Part shown: piece after piece, positions 36,697-45,423 of the stretch
Position numbering within the stretch: position 1 is the first letter of the stretch
Layout of the letters: the number at the start of each line of letters is the position of its first letter
Assembly: GCA_029941315.1 (NCBI GenBank)
Contig: JAPYQE010000002.1
Span: forward strand, 22,035 to 86,034
DNA: 64,000 bases
Reading direction: 5' to 3'
DNA from: GCA-2724215 sp015660315
GTDB lineage: Bacteria; Latescibacterota; UBA2968; UBA8231
The notes under the pieces: generated by a model
Databases searched by the model: none
Told to the model about the DNA's origin: nothing
The model's input: the letters and a program-made list of their open reading frames with translations, nothing else
Program-made: the position numbers and the translations under genes

Positions 36697-36862
36697 TTAA
36701 TCGTTCTCCTTTGCTTGACATTCTCCCGATCGGCCAGGCCGTCCGGCAATCGCAATGGCCGGCAACTCGCACGTAGTTCAGGCGAAAGTATAAGTTTCTT
36801 CATAAGACGTTAGAATGTAAGGTACGGGAGGGTAACACGCAGGGCCGTTAGCAACACGGTGA

Positions 36863-38302
36863 TTAACTTTCCAACCTCGCCTTAGCAACGGCGATACCCG
36901 CGGCATAACCGCTCGACCAAGCCCACTGAAAATTAAAACCGCCCAAACGCCCCGTGACATTAACGACTTCCCCGCAACAATACAACCCCGGCAGGAGCTT
37001 GCTCTCCAGCGTGCGGCGGTCAAGTTCGCCGAGCGGCACCCCCCCGGAGGTGACCTCCGCCTTGGTATATCCTTCAGTGCCGGCGAGCCCAAGATCAACT
37101 TGCGTCAGCGCCAGATACAAGCGCGCCCGGTCGCGGTCATCCAACTGCTTGACCTTGTAGTTGGAGTCAATTCTGGCCGCGTGCAGCAGCGCCTCTACCA
37201 ACGAGCGCGGCAGACGCGTCGCCAACACGGTGCCGAGAATGCGCTCGCGCTGTTCGAATAACCCCCGTATCTGATGCTCGAAGGCCTCTCTTGTCGGCGG
37301 GCGTGGCACCAAGAGCGGTGTTAGCGCCGCACCGGGCTGTTTATCGCGATCGCGATATGGGAGCCAAGGCCCATCGTCAACGACAAGACTCCAGAAGTCG
37401 GCGTAGAGCACCACATCTTCACCGGCCAATTGAGCGCGACCACAAGCCCCACTCACATCGAAAGGCGCAGGCCCGGTGGCGCCTTTGTGGGTGACGAGCA
37501 AACCACCGGCGGCGCGGGCCAATGAGCGGAAACGGGTACCGGCCAATTGTTCGGGCTTCATCCCGCGCGGCGCCAGCGTCAGCACAGCCGGCACCGTCAA
37601 ACCCGAGAGGCCGGCCAATGGCCCATCGCGGCGCAATAGCAGGGGCGTGAGCGCCGGCAACGGGGCGGTGATCCTATGACCGAGTCGTTCTAATTCTTGC
37701 AACCCGAAACCGCGCGAGCCAGTCTTCGGCAAACTCTTGCCACCCGTGGCTATAACTACGCATTGAGGTTGCCATTGCGAACCATCCCCCAAACGAACCA
37801 GCCAGCGTTCACCCGCCAAAATCGGCGGATCCAATCGAGTGACCTCGGCGGGAGCGATGAGCGGAATCCCCGCCGCCTCAACCGCACCCAATAGCGTGCC
37901 GAGCACATCCGCCGCGCTATCGCTCTGCGGAAAGACTTTACCCATAGGCTCGGTGTAGGTGGGGCAACCGCGCGCGCGAAAGAAAGTGCGCACCGCCGCA
38001 GCGGGAAAACCGCGCAACAGGCCCTTCACCGCCCTCGGCGCATCGCTTTCGTAATCTTTTTCATCGACCTGGACGTTCGTCAGATTGCAGCGCCCCCCGC
38101 CCGATACCAGGATTTTGAGCCCAAGACGCGCCTCGTTGTTGAGCAGTACTACATCGGGAGCATGGCCCGTTGGCAACCCCTCTCCGGCGTCCGGGTCGAG
38201 TGCGCCGCGCGCGGCCAATGCCGCGAACAGTCCTGCGGCCCCGGCGCCGACGACCAGCACGTCGCAGCGTCGTTCGCGCCGATCTTCGACGGCGATGCTC
38301 AT
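36863..38302 (-). CDS. HI0933/BaiN-family FAD-dependent oxidoreductase
   Basis: A 479-residue flavoprotein. The FAD dinucleotide loop is VVGAGAAGLFAALAARG (16-32); LKILVSGGGRCNLTN is the hallmark of the family; VIATGGKSLPKTGSRGFG gives the second ATGG motif; and SGGVPLGELD with LPGLYCCGEVVNVTGRLGGFN and QWAWSSGYAAG end the domain. Members include BaiN, which reduces bile-acid intermediates, and RdsA-like enzymes of unknown role. It stands alone on the minus strand, about 160 bases from the lactonase gene. Substrate unknown. Confidence 0.95.
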   Translation of the reverse strand: MSIAVEDRRERRCDVLVVGAGAAGLFAALAARGALDPDAGEGLPTGHAPDVVLLNNEARLGLKILVSGGGRCNLTNVQVDEKDYESDAPRAVKGLLRGFPAAAVRTFFRARGCPTYTEPMGKVFPQSDSAADVLGTLLGAVEAAGIPLIAPAEVTRLDPPILAGERWLVRLGDGSQWQPQCVVIATGGKSLPKTGSRGFGLQELERLGHRITAPLPALTPLLLRRDGPLAGLSGLTVPAVLTLAPRGMKPEQLAGTRFRSLARAAGGLLVTHKGATGPAPFDVSGACGRAQLAGEDVVLYADFWSLVVDDGPWLPYRDRDKQPGAALTPLLVPRPPTREAFEHQIRGLFEQRERILGTVLATRLPRSLVEALLHAARIDSNYKVKQLDDRDRARLYLALTQVDLGLAGTEGYTKAEVTSGGVPLGELDRRTLESKLLPGLYCCGEVVNVTGRLGGFNFQWAWSSGYAAGIAVAKARLES

Positions 38303-38464
38303 CTATAGCTCCAAATTTCGTATTCTTCTGTCATTCTCTATTGAATATTTCTTATGTAGAAAGTGTTCATTAACCATCTGCTGATCAGTCGGCAGGGCAG
38401 CGGAGCTAACCGCTTGGCCAACACCTGAGGCAGATTATGTTGATGGGGATTTGAAAAATATTGC

Positions 38465-39532
38465 TTAGAATTCCACTGGTAAAATACACACTGGATTCGG
38501 CACGCTGGCGATGTGCCCCGTTGGTTCCAGATCTCCCGATTCGCCATTTATGCGGAAACTAACCACCGTGTCTGAGTCCTGGTTGCCAACTATTAAGAAC
38601 GCACCCGTCGGGTCAATGGCAAAATCGCGCGGCGTCTTGCCCTGCGTGTCTGTATGGCCAAGAGCCGTAAGCAGACCGTCGACAAATGAGAATCGGGCGA
38701 TGCTATCATCACCGCGATTGGAAGCGTAGACGAAACGCCCGTCAGCGGTGATTGCAATTTCGGCACATGAAGGCCCAACATCACTGTCAGGCGGTAAGGT
38801 CGAGATTGTTTGTAGTGGATTGAGCAAGCCATCGCGATGAGCGCATACCGTGATCGTCGCATCCATCTCCCCTAGCACGAAGGCGTACCGTTCCGTCGGG
38901 TCAAAGATGAAGTGGCGCGGGCCCGCACCGGTGTACAATTTAACGAAAGCCGGATCGCTGGGCGTCAGATTGCCAGTATCGGAATCGAATTTGTATATCC
39001 GCACTTGATCCAGGCCAAGGTCCGGCACAAATAGTCGATTATTATCGGCGGTCAACGCCACGGCATGGGCGTGCGGGCCGAGTTGGCGTTCGTGGCTGCT
39101 GCCCGAGCCGATATGCTGAATCACAGTGGAGGCTTCGCCGAGCGATCCATCTTCCTGGATTGGATAGACGGCGATGCTGCCGGTCTCGTAATTTGCGCTT
39201 AAGACGCATTTGCCCGTCGCGTCGACGATGATATGACAGGGCAAACCGCCATGTGCTGGTTGGCTGTTGAGCGGCTGGAGTTCGTCGCCGGCAATGGCGT
39301 AGGCATGTACCCGTGGATCGTCGTCAACTTCCGTTTCCTGCTCGGCGTAGATAAACCGTTTTTGCGAATCGATAGCGAGATACGAGGGATTGCGAGGGCC
39401 AGTAACTGTGCTGAGATGGGTAAGTTCACCCGAATCGGTGTCGAGCCTGTAGACATAAATGCCCTCGGCTTTGCCGTCAACAAAAGGCAGTTTTTCGGTG
39501 TAGGTTCCAATATATACGGTTTGCGATGGCAT
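38465..39532 (-). CDS. Lactonase family protein (6-phosphogluconolactonase-type beta-propeller)
   Basis: A 355-residue seven-bladed propeller of the YbhE/Pgl family (PF10282). I start at ATG 39532 (MPSQTVYIGTYTEK), preceded by GGGAG. Repeats are clear: GTYTEKLPFVDGKAEGIYVY, RNPSYLAIDSQKRFIYAEQE, GPHAHAVALTADNNRLFVPD, RHFIFDPTERYAFVLGE and RDFAIDPTGAFLIVGNQ. Members hydrolyse 6-phosphogluconolactone or aldonolactones. It suits the sugar-oxidising context. It starts about 160 bases from a decayed GH88-like gene read the other way. No signal peptide. Confidence 0.93.
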   Translation of the reverse strand: MPSQTVYIGTYTEKLPFVDGKAEGIYVYRLDTDSGELTHLSTVTGPRNPSYLAIDSQKRFIYAEQETEVDDDPRVHAYAIAGDELQPLNSQPAHGGLPCHIIVDATGKCVLSANYETGSIAVYPIQEDGSLGEASTVIQHIGSGSSHERQLGPHAHAVALTADNNRLFVPDLGLDQVRIYKFDSDTGNLTPSDPAFVKLYTGAGPRHFIFDPTERYAFVLGEMDATITVCAHRDGLLNPLQTISTLPPDSDVGPSCAEIAITADGRFVYASNRGDDSIARFSFVDGLLTALGHTDTQGKTPRDFAIDPTGAFLIVGNQDSDTVVSFRINGESGDLEPTGHIASVPNPVCILPVEF

Positions 39533-39693
39533 GGATGGCTCCCATTGTCGTTCATAGTGAATGTGCACGATTTGCTCAGACAATATATACCGCGATCGGT
39601 TGCTACCCGCCTGATTTGCAACCACCGAAAAATACACAAGACCAATAGATCAGCCAATAAAGGGAATATGCAATGCATTAAACGATCAAAAAT

Positions 39694-40180
39694 GTGAAAA
39701 GGGCCATGCTCTCGATGCAGCGCGCCTCGTGGGAACAGGGGGTGGCCGCACAAGCACTATTGGAACTAGGCGATCGCGAATTCGTCGTTTTGATGGCCAA
39801 AGAATCGGTCCTGCGCCAAGATGCAGACGGACGGCTCAGCGTGCTCTATACGGATCAGGGCGTGACCGACCCGGCGGCGGCCGGAGAAGCCGTGTTTACC
39901 GCGGCCGAGTGGAGCGGCGATCAGCAATTAATAGACGCATCGCAAAAGTATGTTGTGCAGACTGGTTTGCGATTGATAGGAATTGTGCAGGGCGGTAAAT
40001 GGAAAGAGCATCGAGCGCGATACCAGCCGATAAATCGCCTTCGCAAGCATCGAGCGCGGTGGCACCCTATTCGACATAGGCGACGGAGCAGGCGATAACC
40101 TGGGGGCGTTGGACGAAGAATACGATATCGCAGGAGTTAAAGCGGTGTTGCAGGAAATCAACAGCGAGGCCTCTCAATAA
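39694..40180 (+). pseudogene. GH88/GH105-like unsaturated glycanyl hydrolase, truncated
   Basis: The plus strand from GTG 39694 reads MLSMQRASWEQGVAAQALLE, VVLMAKESVLRQDADGRLS and GVTDPAAAGEAVFTAAEW, which matches the start of bacterial GH88-type unsaturated glucuronyl/rhamnogalacturonyl hydrolases. After about 95 residues the frame becomes basic nonsense. From about 40060 another frame reads FDIGDGAGDNLGALDEEY and then IAGVKAVLQEIN to a stop at 40178. The repeat AGCATCGAGCGCG appears twice around the junction. The centre of the gene, with the catalytic Asp region, is lost. Confidence 0.62.
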
Positions 40181-40233
40181 ACATAGGCTATAGACGATTG
40201 CCCAACGCACCTAGTGCCCCCGACTCAATCCTC

Positions 40234-40758
40234 CTACAAACGCCGGCGGTGAGCCTCGGCCAGCGCGATATACTTCTGCGCCCATTTACAATGCGTATCA
40301 TAAGTATCCTCCGGTAAAACGCGACTCAGACGCGCAGGCACACCGACCACCAGACTGAAAGCATCGATCATTTCATTCTCGCGCACGACAGCCCCCGCGC
40401 CGACGATGCTGCCACGCCCGATATGCGCCCCAGAAAGCACGATCGCGCCGATGCCGATCAGACAACCCTCTTCAACGGTGCAGGCGTGTAAATTAACACC
40501 ATGACCTACCGTGACGTCATTGCCAACGATACAGGGCAGGTCATTGGTAACGTGTAAAATACAGCCGTCCTGTATATTGCTGCGCGCACCAATCGCAATA
40601 TGATTGATATCGCCGCGGGCCACTGCATTATACCAGATAGAGGATTCTTCGCCACAGCGCACATCGCCCAACACCTGAGCGCCAGGAGCAACAAAGGTCG
40701 AGGTGGGGATATCTGGGTCGGCGGCAAAAAGGCGATCGGGTAGATCCGTTGGGTTCAT
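40234..40758 (-). CDS. Gamma-class carbonic anhydrase-like hexapeptide protein
   Basis: A 174-residue left-handed beta-helix trimer protein (CamH/YrdA type). Hexapeptide turns run from ADPDIPTSTFVAPGAQVLGD to IGRGSIVGAGAVVRENE. The metal histidines of the gamma class are present: CILHVTNDLP (His), TVGHGVNLHACT (two His). The SSIWYNAVARGD segment includes the conserved Arg and Asp. The C-terminal helix is ALAEAHRRR. Members are zinc or iron carbonic anhydrases or structural relatives of unknown activity. It stands as a single gene, divergent or near the decayed GH88 gene. Confidence 0.94.
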   Translation of the reverse strand: MNPTDLPDRLFAADPDIPTSTFVAPGAQVLGDVRCGEESSIWYNAVARGDINHIAIGARSNIQDGCILHVTNDLPCIVGNDVTVGHGVNLHACTVEEGCLIGIGAIVLSGAHIGRGSIVGAGAVVRENEMIDAFSLVVGVPARLSRVLPEDTYDTHCKWAQKYIALAEAHRRRL

Positions 40759-40798
40759 GAGATTTCTTTAGCATAGTTATGTCGCGGTGAAGGGCCTA

Positions 40799-41617
40799 TC
40801 ACCACAAGTCGAGCCCGAGCAACTTGCGCCCAATATCCGTCAGCTCTGCCGGTCCGTAATTTTTAGCTTCCCACCCGCGCGGATCCCCAGGCCAGGCGGC
40901 ACGGCCCAATGCCCTGCGCTCGCGCCACAACGTTATGCGCTCTTCGCGACGCGCCTCGTCCATCGGCTCGGGCACTGGGTAAAAGTTCATATACTGCGCA
41001 AGGCGCGGTTTGTCAGACGTATTGCGGCCATTGCCGTGCGGCAACGCGCGATGCCATATCAGCAACGAACCCGCCTTAGCCGGCACCTGCACGAAACGCT
41101 CGGTATCGATCTGCGGCACCCAAGGCTCTTTCTCGTCGATCAGCGACTTATGTGCTCCCGGCCAACAAACGAAAGAGCCCTGGTCATCAGCCGTATCGGT
41201 GAGATACAACACTCCCTGCGTACCGAACGTCACCGGCAACTTCGACGTATCCGCATCCCAATGATACATACCCTTGTGGTCCCACTCGGGATAATCGTCG
41301 TGCCGGGGCGGTTTCATATTAACCCGATCTGGATGCACCCAAATGCGCTCAGTCCCATACACCTCGCTGTATATCTGATGAATCGCCGGGTGCTGATAGA
41401 CATTCCACATCGCCTGGTGCTGATACATCTCGACCATACCGGCGCCGGGTTTATGCGGCGGACGGTACCAATCATCAGGCTTTCCAGGGTCCATCTCCAG
41501 AAAAGAAAAAATAGCCTCGACTACCGCATCGCAAAGATCGGTCGGTATCGCATCCTCAATAATCATATAACCGCACTCGTCGAAATGCTCGCGATGCGCT
41601 TCAGTCAGTATGCCCAT
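40799..41617 (-). CDS. Phytanoyl-CoA dioxygenase-like Fe(II)/2-oxoglutarate oxygenase, second copy
   Basis: About 272 residues. ATG at 41617 (MGILTEAHREHFDECGY) is chosen because GGGGAG precedes it and similarity starts there; the open frame to 41689 runs into a strong inverted repeat. Triad: YHWDADTSKL gives His and Asp; LLIWHRALPHGNGRNTSDKPR gives the distal His and the 2-oxoglutarate Arg. DQGSFVCWPGAHKS and the C-terminus (WPGDPRGWEAKN, RKLLGLD) are typical of this subgroup in marine-type bacteria. It differs clearly from the copy at 33289. Substrate unknown; a regulatory hairpin may lie just upstream. Confidence 0.93.
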   Translation of the reverse strand: MGILTEAHREHFDECGYMIIEDAIPTDLCDAVVEAIFSFLEMDPGKPDDWYRPPHKPGAGMVEMYQHQAMWNVYQHPAIHQIYSEVYGTERIWVHPDRVNMKPPRHDDYPEWDHKGMYHWDADTSKLPVTFGTQGVLYLTDTADDQGSFVCWPGAHKSLIDEKEPWVPQIDTERFVQVPAKAGSLLIWHRALPHGNGRNTSDKPRLAQYMNFYPVPEPMDEARREERITLWRERRALGRAAWPGDPRGWEAKNYGPAELTDIGRKLLGLDLW

Positions 41618-41673
41618 CCCAATCTCCCCGTGTTCATCCAGCCTAACAAAAATAAATTCGTAATTAGCGTAAT

Positions 41674-41713
41674 TCGACCCTATTTGCAATGATCAAGACG
41701 CAAATAGGGTCGA
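41674..41713. repeat. Perfect 14-base inverted repeat upstream of dioxygenase gene
   Basis: TCGACCCTATTTGC at 41674-41687 is an exact inverted copy of GCAAATAGGGTCGA at 41700-41713, with a 12-base loop. It lies 57 bases before the ATG of the dioxygenase gene on the minus strand. A stem this long and perfect is unlikely by chance. It could be an operator, an RNA hairpin or a remnant of a mobile element. No U-tract follows on either strand. Confidence 0.7.
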
Positions 41714-41816
41714 CTATAAGTACTACGGCCTTAGAAGCCTTCCCATACCCCACCTCTTGCACATCTCTCAAATCACCCACCGCACTTATCCAGGTATGGG
41801 CCAGCGGGTCAGTGGC

Positions 41817-41931
41817 CGCGCCGGGTATTTTTCAATGGGCGGTGCGGGGCAAAGGGCCTGGCGGGGCAAGGCGGGGAGAGCAGGCGACTGGAAGGGCGAC
41901 GGGCTGGAGGAGTTTAAAAATACCCAACGCG
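41817..41931. repeat. Intergenic palindromic repeat, copy C
   Basis: GGGTATTTTT at 41823-41832 is a perfect inverted match to AAAAATACCC at 41916-41925; the arms extend to CGCG on both sides with two mismatches (41817 and 41931). The core has GCAAAGGGCCTGGC, shared with copies A and B, and GGGCGACGGGCTGGAGGAG, matching GGGCAACGGCCCGGAGTC in copy B. It lies between the convergent ends and starts of a dioxygenase and an RraA gene. Confidence 0.7.
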
Positions 41932-41982
41932 TTCATCCCCACAGCCCACCTCCACAACACCCACACATTTTAACAACGCTTC

Positions 41983-42795
41983 CTAGCCAATATCATCCGG
42001 CACATAATGACCATTAGCGCGTTGCCAAGCCGCCGCTTCCGTATAACGGCTCTCCGGCAAAGGATAACAATCATCCAAGTGCCCACCCTCAGACAGGTAG
42101 TGCCGGGCAGCAGGCTCCCACCAGTGCTTGTTGCAATTTTCGAGCACCTCTTCGATCTTGTCCGCCGGAAAAAAACATACGCCATCGTCATCGGCGCGAA
42201 TCCAGTCACCCGGCATCACGGTATTGCCGGCGATCGAAATGCGCCCATTTACCGCCAAGGGCGCGATATCGTGCTGCGAGTCGTAATCGGTCGTGGTCTT
42301 CGCGTCTTGGGTCCAAATTGGGAAATCCTGCGTCGCCGCTTCGGCGTAATCGCGGATCACACCGTGCACGACAAGGCCGGCGGCTTTGCGATTCTGCTGC
42401 AACGCCAATAGCATATTCCCGCCCAGCACGCCGCTACGCGTATTGCCATCGGCCTGCACCACGAGCACATAACCCTCTTCGGTAATATTCACCGCGATGC
42501 GGTGGTTTTGGTCTCCGACCTTCGCATACTCGCCCGTGGGCATAAGGTCGGGGCGTTGCGGTGCGTATTGCAGCGTGACGGCCGGTCCCAATATATCGTG
42601 CCCCTTGCCGCGAAATAGCGGACTAACCCCGCCGAAAAACGTGCTCTGCGTGCCGACGATATTTCTTGCTACGACAGCGACAGTGGCGGCGGAATATTTG
42701 ATCAATTCCGGCACCAGGCTCATATCCGGCTTCGGAAATTCCCAAACATCTTCGCGGGCCATGCGAAATATGGGGGGAATCGCTTTCTTGCTCAT
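41983..42795 (-). CDS. RraA-family protein (aldolase/RNase E regulator-like)
   Basis: A 270-residue protein with an extended N-terminus and RraA-like core (PF03737). HDILGPAVTLQY is the first strand region. VLGGNMLLALQQNRKAAGLVVHGVIRDYAEA contains the G.....A......G.V..G..RD signature, in which the Arg and Asp bind substrate or metal in the aldolase branch (HMG aldolase type). PGDWIRADDDGVCFFP is the strand-rich end. The extra C-terminal 60 residues (HWWEPAARHYLSEGGHL) are not part of the standard core. Members here probably act as class II aldolases or lyases on keto acids rather than as RNase regulators. Confidence 0.88.
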   Translation of the reverse strand: MSKKAIPPIFRMAREDVWEFPKPDMSLVPELIKYSAATVAVVARNIVGTQSTFFGGVSPLFRGKGHDILGPAVTLQYAPQRPDLMPTGEYAKVGDQNHRIAVNITEEGYVLVVQADGNTRSGVLGGNMLLALQQNRKAAGLVVHGVIRDYAEAATQDFPIWTQDAKTTTDYDSQHDIAPLAVNGRISIAGNTVMPGDWIRADDDGVCFFPADKIEEVLENCNKHWWEPAARHYLSEGGHLDDCYPLPESRYTEAAAWQRANGHYVPDDIG

Positions 42796-42893
42796 TTATT
42801 CCAGCTTTCTTTTTTAAGTTAATTAAAGACGCCGCTAACTCTATTCTTATTTGTGAATATGGTCAAGTCGCCGCCCGCCTATTATATAATGCC

Positions 42894-44378
42894 TTACACA
42901 TCGGCGTGCGGATCATGTAACGATGTCTTTCTATATTGATTCTGACTAGGGTCAAACCAATCAAAAAGCTGTGCGCGTAAATCTCGACACAGGGCAGCAT
43001 CACCAGGTTCCGTAGCCCGATTGGTATTTTCTTCTGGATCGTCTATCAGATCGTATAACTCATCCGTAGAGCCATCGTTGTGGATGTATTTATACTGCGG
43101 CGTGCGGATCATATAATGACAGTTGTCTGATCGCAGGTTGTACTCGCTAAAAACGGCTTCCGGCCCCGGCAACTCGGGCCTGCGCACCAGATCCGTAAAA
43201 CGCACGTCTGTGATCGTTTCCGGCGCGCCGTCAAAGGGCCGATAGGCGGGTGCACCCACGGGACCAGTCTCGGTCAAGTCCGCCAGCGTCGGATAGAGGC
43301 CGAGTTGTTCAACCAAAGCAGTACAGACTTTGTCCTGCGGCAGCGCCGCCGGATACGAGATGATCAACGGGACTTTGACCGACGGGTCAAAGAGACAGAA
43401 TTTGCCCTGCATGCCGTGTTGATCTGCCATGTCGCCGTGGTCCGACATATAGACGACAATAGTATTATCGAGCAAACCTTCAGCTTCAAAAGTATCCAGT
43501 AAATTACCGATGCAATGATCGACAAAATCTAAGCAAGCATAATAACCGGACATATTCGCCTGACGCAGAAGCGGATCCAGACCAGAAAAGCTTTTGATCC
43601 GGCGTTGGATATGTTCGGGGTATCCGCTAATATCACCCGGATCAGTTAAGGGCATGTCTGCAACCGGATATTTCGCGGCCCACTCGGCGGGCGCAAAGAG
43701 CGGAGTATGCGGTTTCATAAACGAAGCACACAAAAAGAACGGCTGATCTTTGTAGCGCTGCATAAACTTACCAGATTCACGTGCAACGAACATGTCCAGA
43801 TGATCTTCAGCGGGCAGCTCAGAAGCCATCGAGCGGAAATCGCTTTGCGTGACTCGTCCTTCCCACGGACTGCCTTTGCCGTCCCACAAATCGTAAACGT
43901 CGGGAAAACCAGCACCAGTATCAAAGACGGTGCGATAAAAATTATCTTTGGCGTGCGGGTTAGAGGCAATTTCGTTGGCAAAGTGGCAAGCGTTCGGCCC
44001 CAAATACATAAGCCAATCGTTGATGCTCAAATAATAATCGAAGCCGTGGTTATGCGCGTCGCCGAAATGCATTTTGCCAATCAACCCGGTCAGATAACCA
44101 CTGTCGGCAAAGTGATGTGCCATCGTGCGGTAGCGCCAATCGAGAAAGTCGGTATTGTCAATGACCCCGGTTTGATGTGCATAGAGACCGGTGAGCATGG
44201 CCATACGCGAGGCGACACATACGGGATACGACGAATAGGCGTTTGTAAAACGCACACCGCGGCGCGCGATGCGATCGATATTCGGCGTGGGTACGATGCT
44301 TTCACCAGCACAGGTCATCAAATCGTGCCGGTGTTGGTCCGTCATAATCAGCAACACATTGGGGCGATCAGCCGACAT
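42894..44378 (-). CDS. S1 sulfatase with CVASR active-site motif
   Basis: About 494 residues from ATG 44378 (MSADRPNVLLIMTDQHRHDL); an upstream ATG at 44384 adds only two residues. The active-site motif is CVASR (Cys54, counted from this start) with Ala at the usual Pro position, followed by MAMLTGLYAHQTGV. GLIGKMHFGDAHNHGFD and IVVYMSDHGDMADQHGMQGK provide metal and sulfate-binding residues. FMKPHTPLFAPAEW is a typical segment. No signal peptide. The start region is divergent from the amidase gene at 44481, about 100 bases apart, so the two may share control. Confidence 0.93.
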   Translation of the reverse strand: MSADRPNVLLIMTDQHRHDLMTCAGESIVPTPNIDRIARRGVRFTNAYSSYPVCVASRMAMLTGLYAHQTGVIDNTDFLDWRYRTMAHHFADSGYLTGLIGKMHFGDAHNHGFDYYLSINDWLMYLGPNACHFANEIASNPHAKDNFYRTVFDTGAGFPDVYDLWDGKGSPWEGRVTQSDFRSMASELPAEDHLDMFVARESGKFMQRYKDQPFFLCASFMKPHTPLFAPAEWAAKYPVADMPLTDPGDISGYPEHIQRRIKSFSGLDPLLRQANMSGYYACLDFVDHCIGNLLDTFEAEGLLDNTIVVYMSDHGDMADQHGMQGKFCLFDPSVKVPLIISYPAALPQDKVCTALVEQLGLYPTLADLTETGPVGAPAYRPFDGAPETITDVRFTDLVRRPELPGPEAVFSEYNLRSDNCHYMIRTPQYKYIHNDGSTDELYDLIDDPEENTNRATEPGDAALCRDLRAQLFDWFDPSQNQYRKTSLHDPHADV

Positions 44379-44480
44379 GGTCATTTTCCAGCATGTGAAT
44401 TTCTGCAAAAGCTAAAAACATTGGATATCTCCTTACAAGCCACTATACTCTGGATGACAACAACAAAAGTTAGGAATATT

Positions 44481-45359
44481 ATGCAAAATATACGCGTCGC
44501 CTGTGTCAGTATGAACGGTTTTTTGGGTGAACCCGAAAAGGCCTTGAACAATATCGAGACCTTCTGCCACCAAGCCGCGACACAAGGCGTCGAGCTCATC
44601 CTGTTTCCCGAACTGGTCGTGCACGGGCACAATGCACCCAATACGCCCGAGATCGCCGAATCGGTACCGGACGGCCCGAGTTGCCAACGGCTTGCCGCAC
44701 TCAGCCAAGAGCTGAATATGGTCATCTCCGCAGGCCTCAGCGAGCGCGACGAGCAACTAGTCTACAACACCCAGGTCCTATTCGGGCCGGGCGGTCTTAT
44801 CGGCAAACAACGCAAGATCCACCTATCGCGCGATGAGAAAAACCACTATACGGGCGGTTCGGAAATCGAGGCCTTCAATATCGGTAAATGCACCGTCGGT
44901 ACGACCATCTGCTACGACGGCCAGTTTCCCGAGCTTCCGCGGATCCTGACCCTCAAAGGAGCCGAGATCCTGCTCATGCCACATGCAATGCGCGAGTGCC
45001 ATTGGCAAGACAACGACCCCGAATCCGAACGGCACGCGCGCAGACACCTGCACAAGCTACTGACCCGCTACACGATGCGGGCGTGGGAGAATTACTGTTT
45101 TATTATAGTGACGGACCAAGCGGGCAAAGCCGGAGTCGTCGACAACTTGCCAATCGACCATGTAAACCAACCCTATCATCCCGGCGGCGCGATGATCATC
45201 GCACCCGATGCCGAAATTCTCGCGCATACACAAATCGATAAGATAGAAGACGAGATGATCGTGCAGGACTTATGTGCGGGGGATATCGACAAGATGAGAA
45301 ACCACGAAAACTACCAATTGAAAACACGACAGAACAAACTCTTTAAAGACCTAGTATAA
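44481..45359 (+). CDS. Carbon-nitrogen hydrolase (nitrilase superfamily amidase)
   Basis: A 292-residue protein starting at ATG 44481 (MQNIRVACVSMNG), with TAGGAA upstream; earlier sequence in frame is the antisense of the sulfatase. The triad is Glu44 (FPELVVHG), Lys112 (KQRKIHLS) and Cys144 (TICYDGQFPE). The extension NPYHPGGAMIIAPD-like segment and MRAWENYCFIIVTDQAG fit the family. These enzymes hydrolyse nitriles, amides or N-carbamoyl groups, often of amino acids or polyamines. It is divergent to a sulfatase; substrate unknown. Confidence 0.92.
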   Translation: MQNIRVACVSMNGFLGEPEKALNNIETFCHQAATQGVELILFPELVVHGHNAPNTPEIAESVPDGPSCQRLAALSQELNMVISAGLSERDEQLVYNTQVLFGPGGLIGKQRKIHLSRDEKNHYTGGSEIEAFNIGKCTVGTTICYDGQFPELPRILTLKGAEILLMPHAMRECHWQDNDPESERHARRHLHKLLTRYTMRAWENYCFIIVTDQAGKAGVVDNLPIDHVNQPYHPGGAMIIAPDAEILAHTQIDKIEDEMIVQDLCAGDIDKMRNHENYQLKTRQNKLFKDLV

Positions 45360-45423
45360 AATTCGCGGCACCATTCCCATACGCTGAAGTTCGGTCCGTG
45401 CCAGATAGAGCGCACGTCTTTAT

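Noticed and set aside
43707..44480. N-terminal extension of the amidase frame
   Set aside because: It is antisense to a sulfatase; the amidase similarity starts at 44481.
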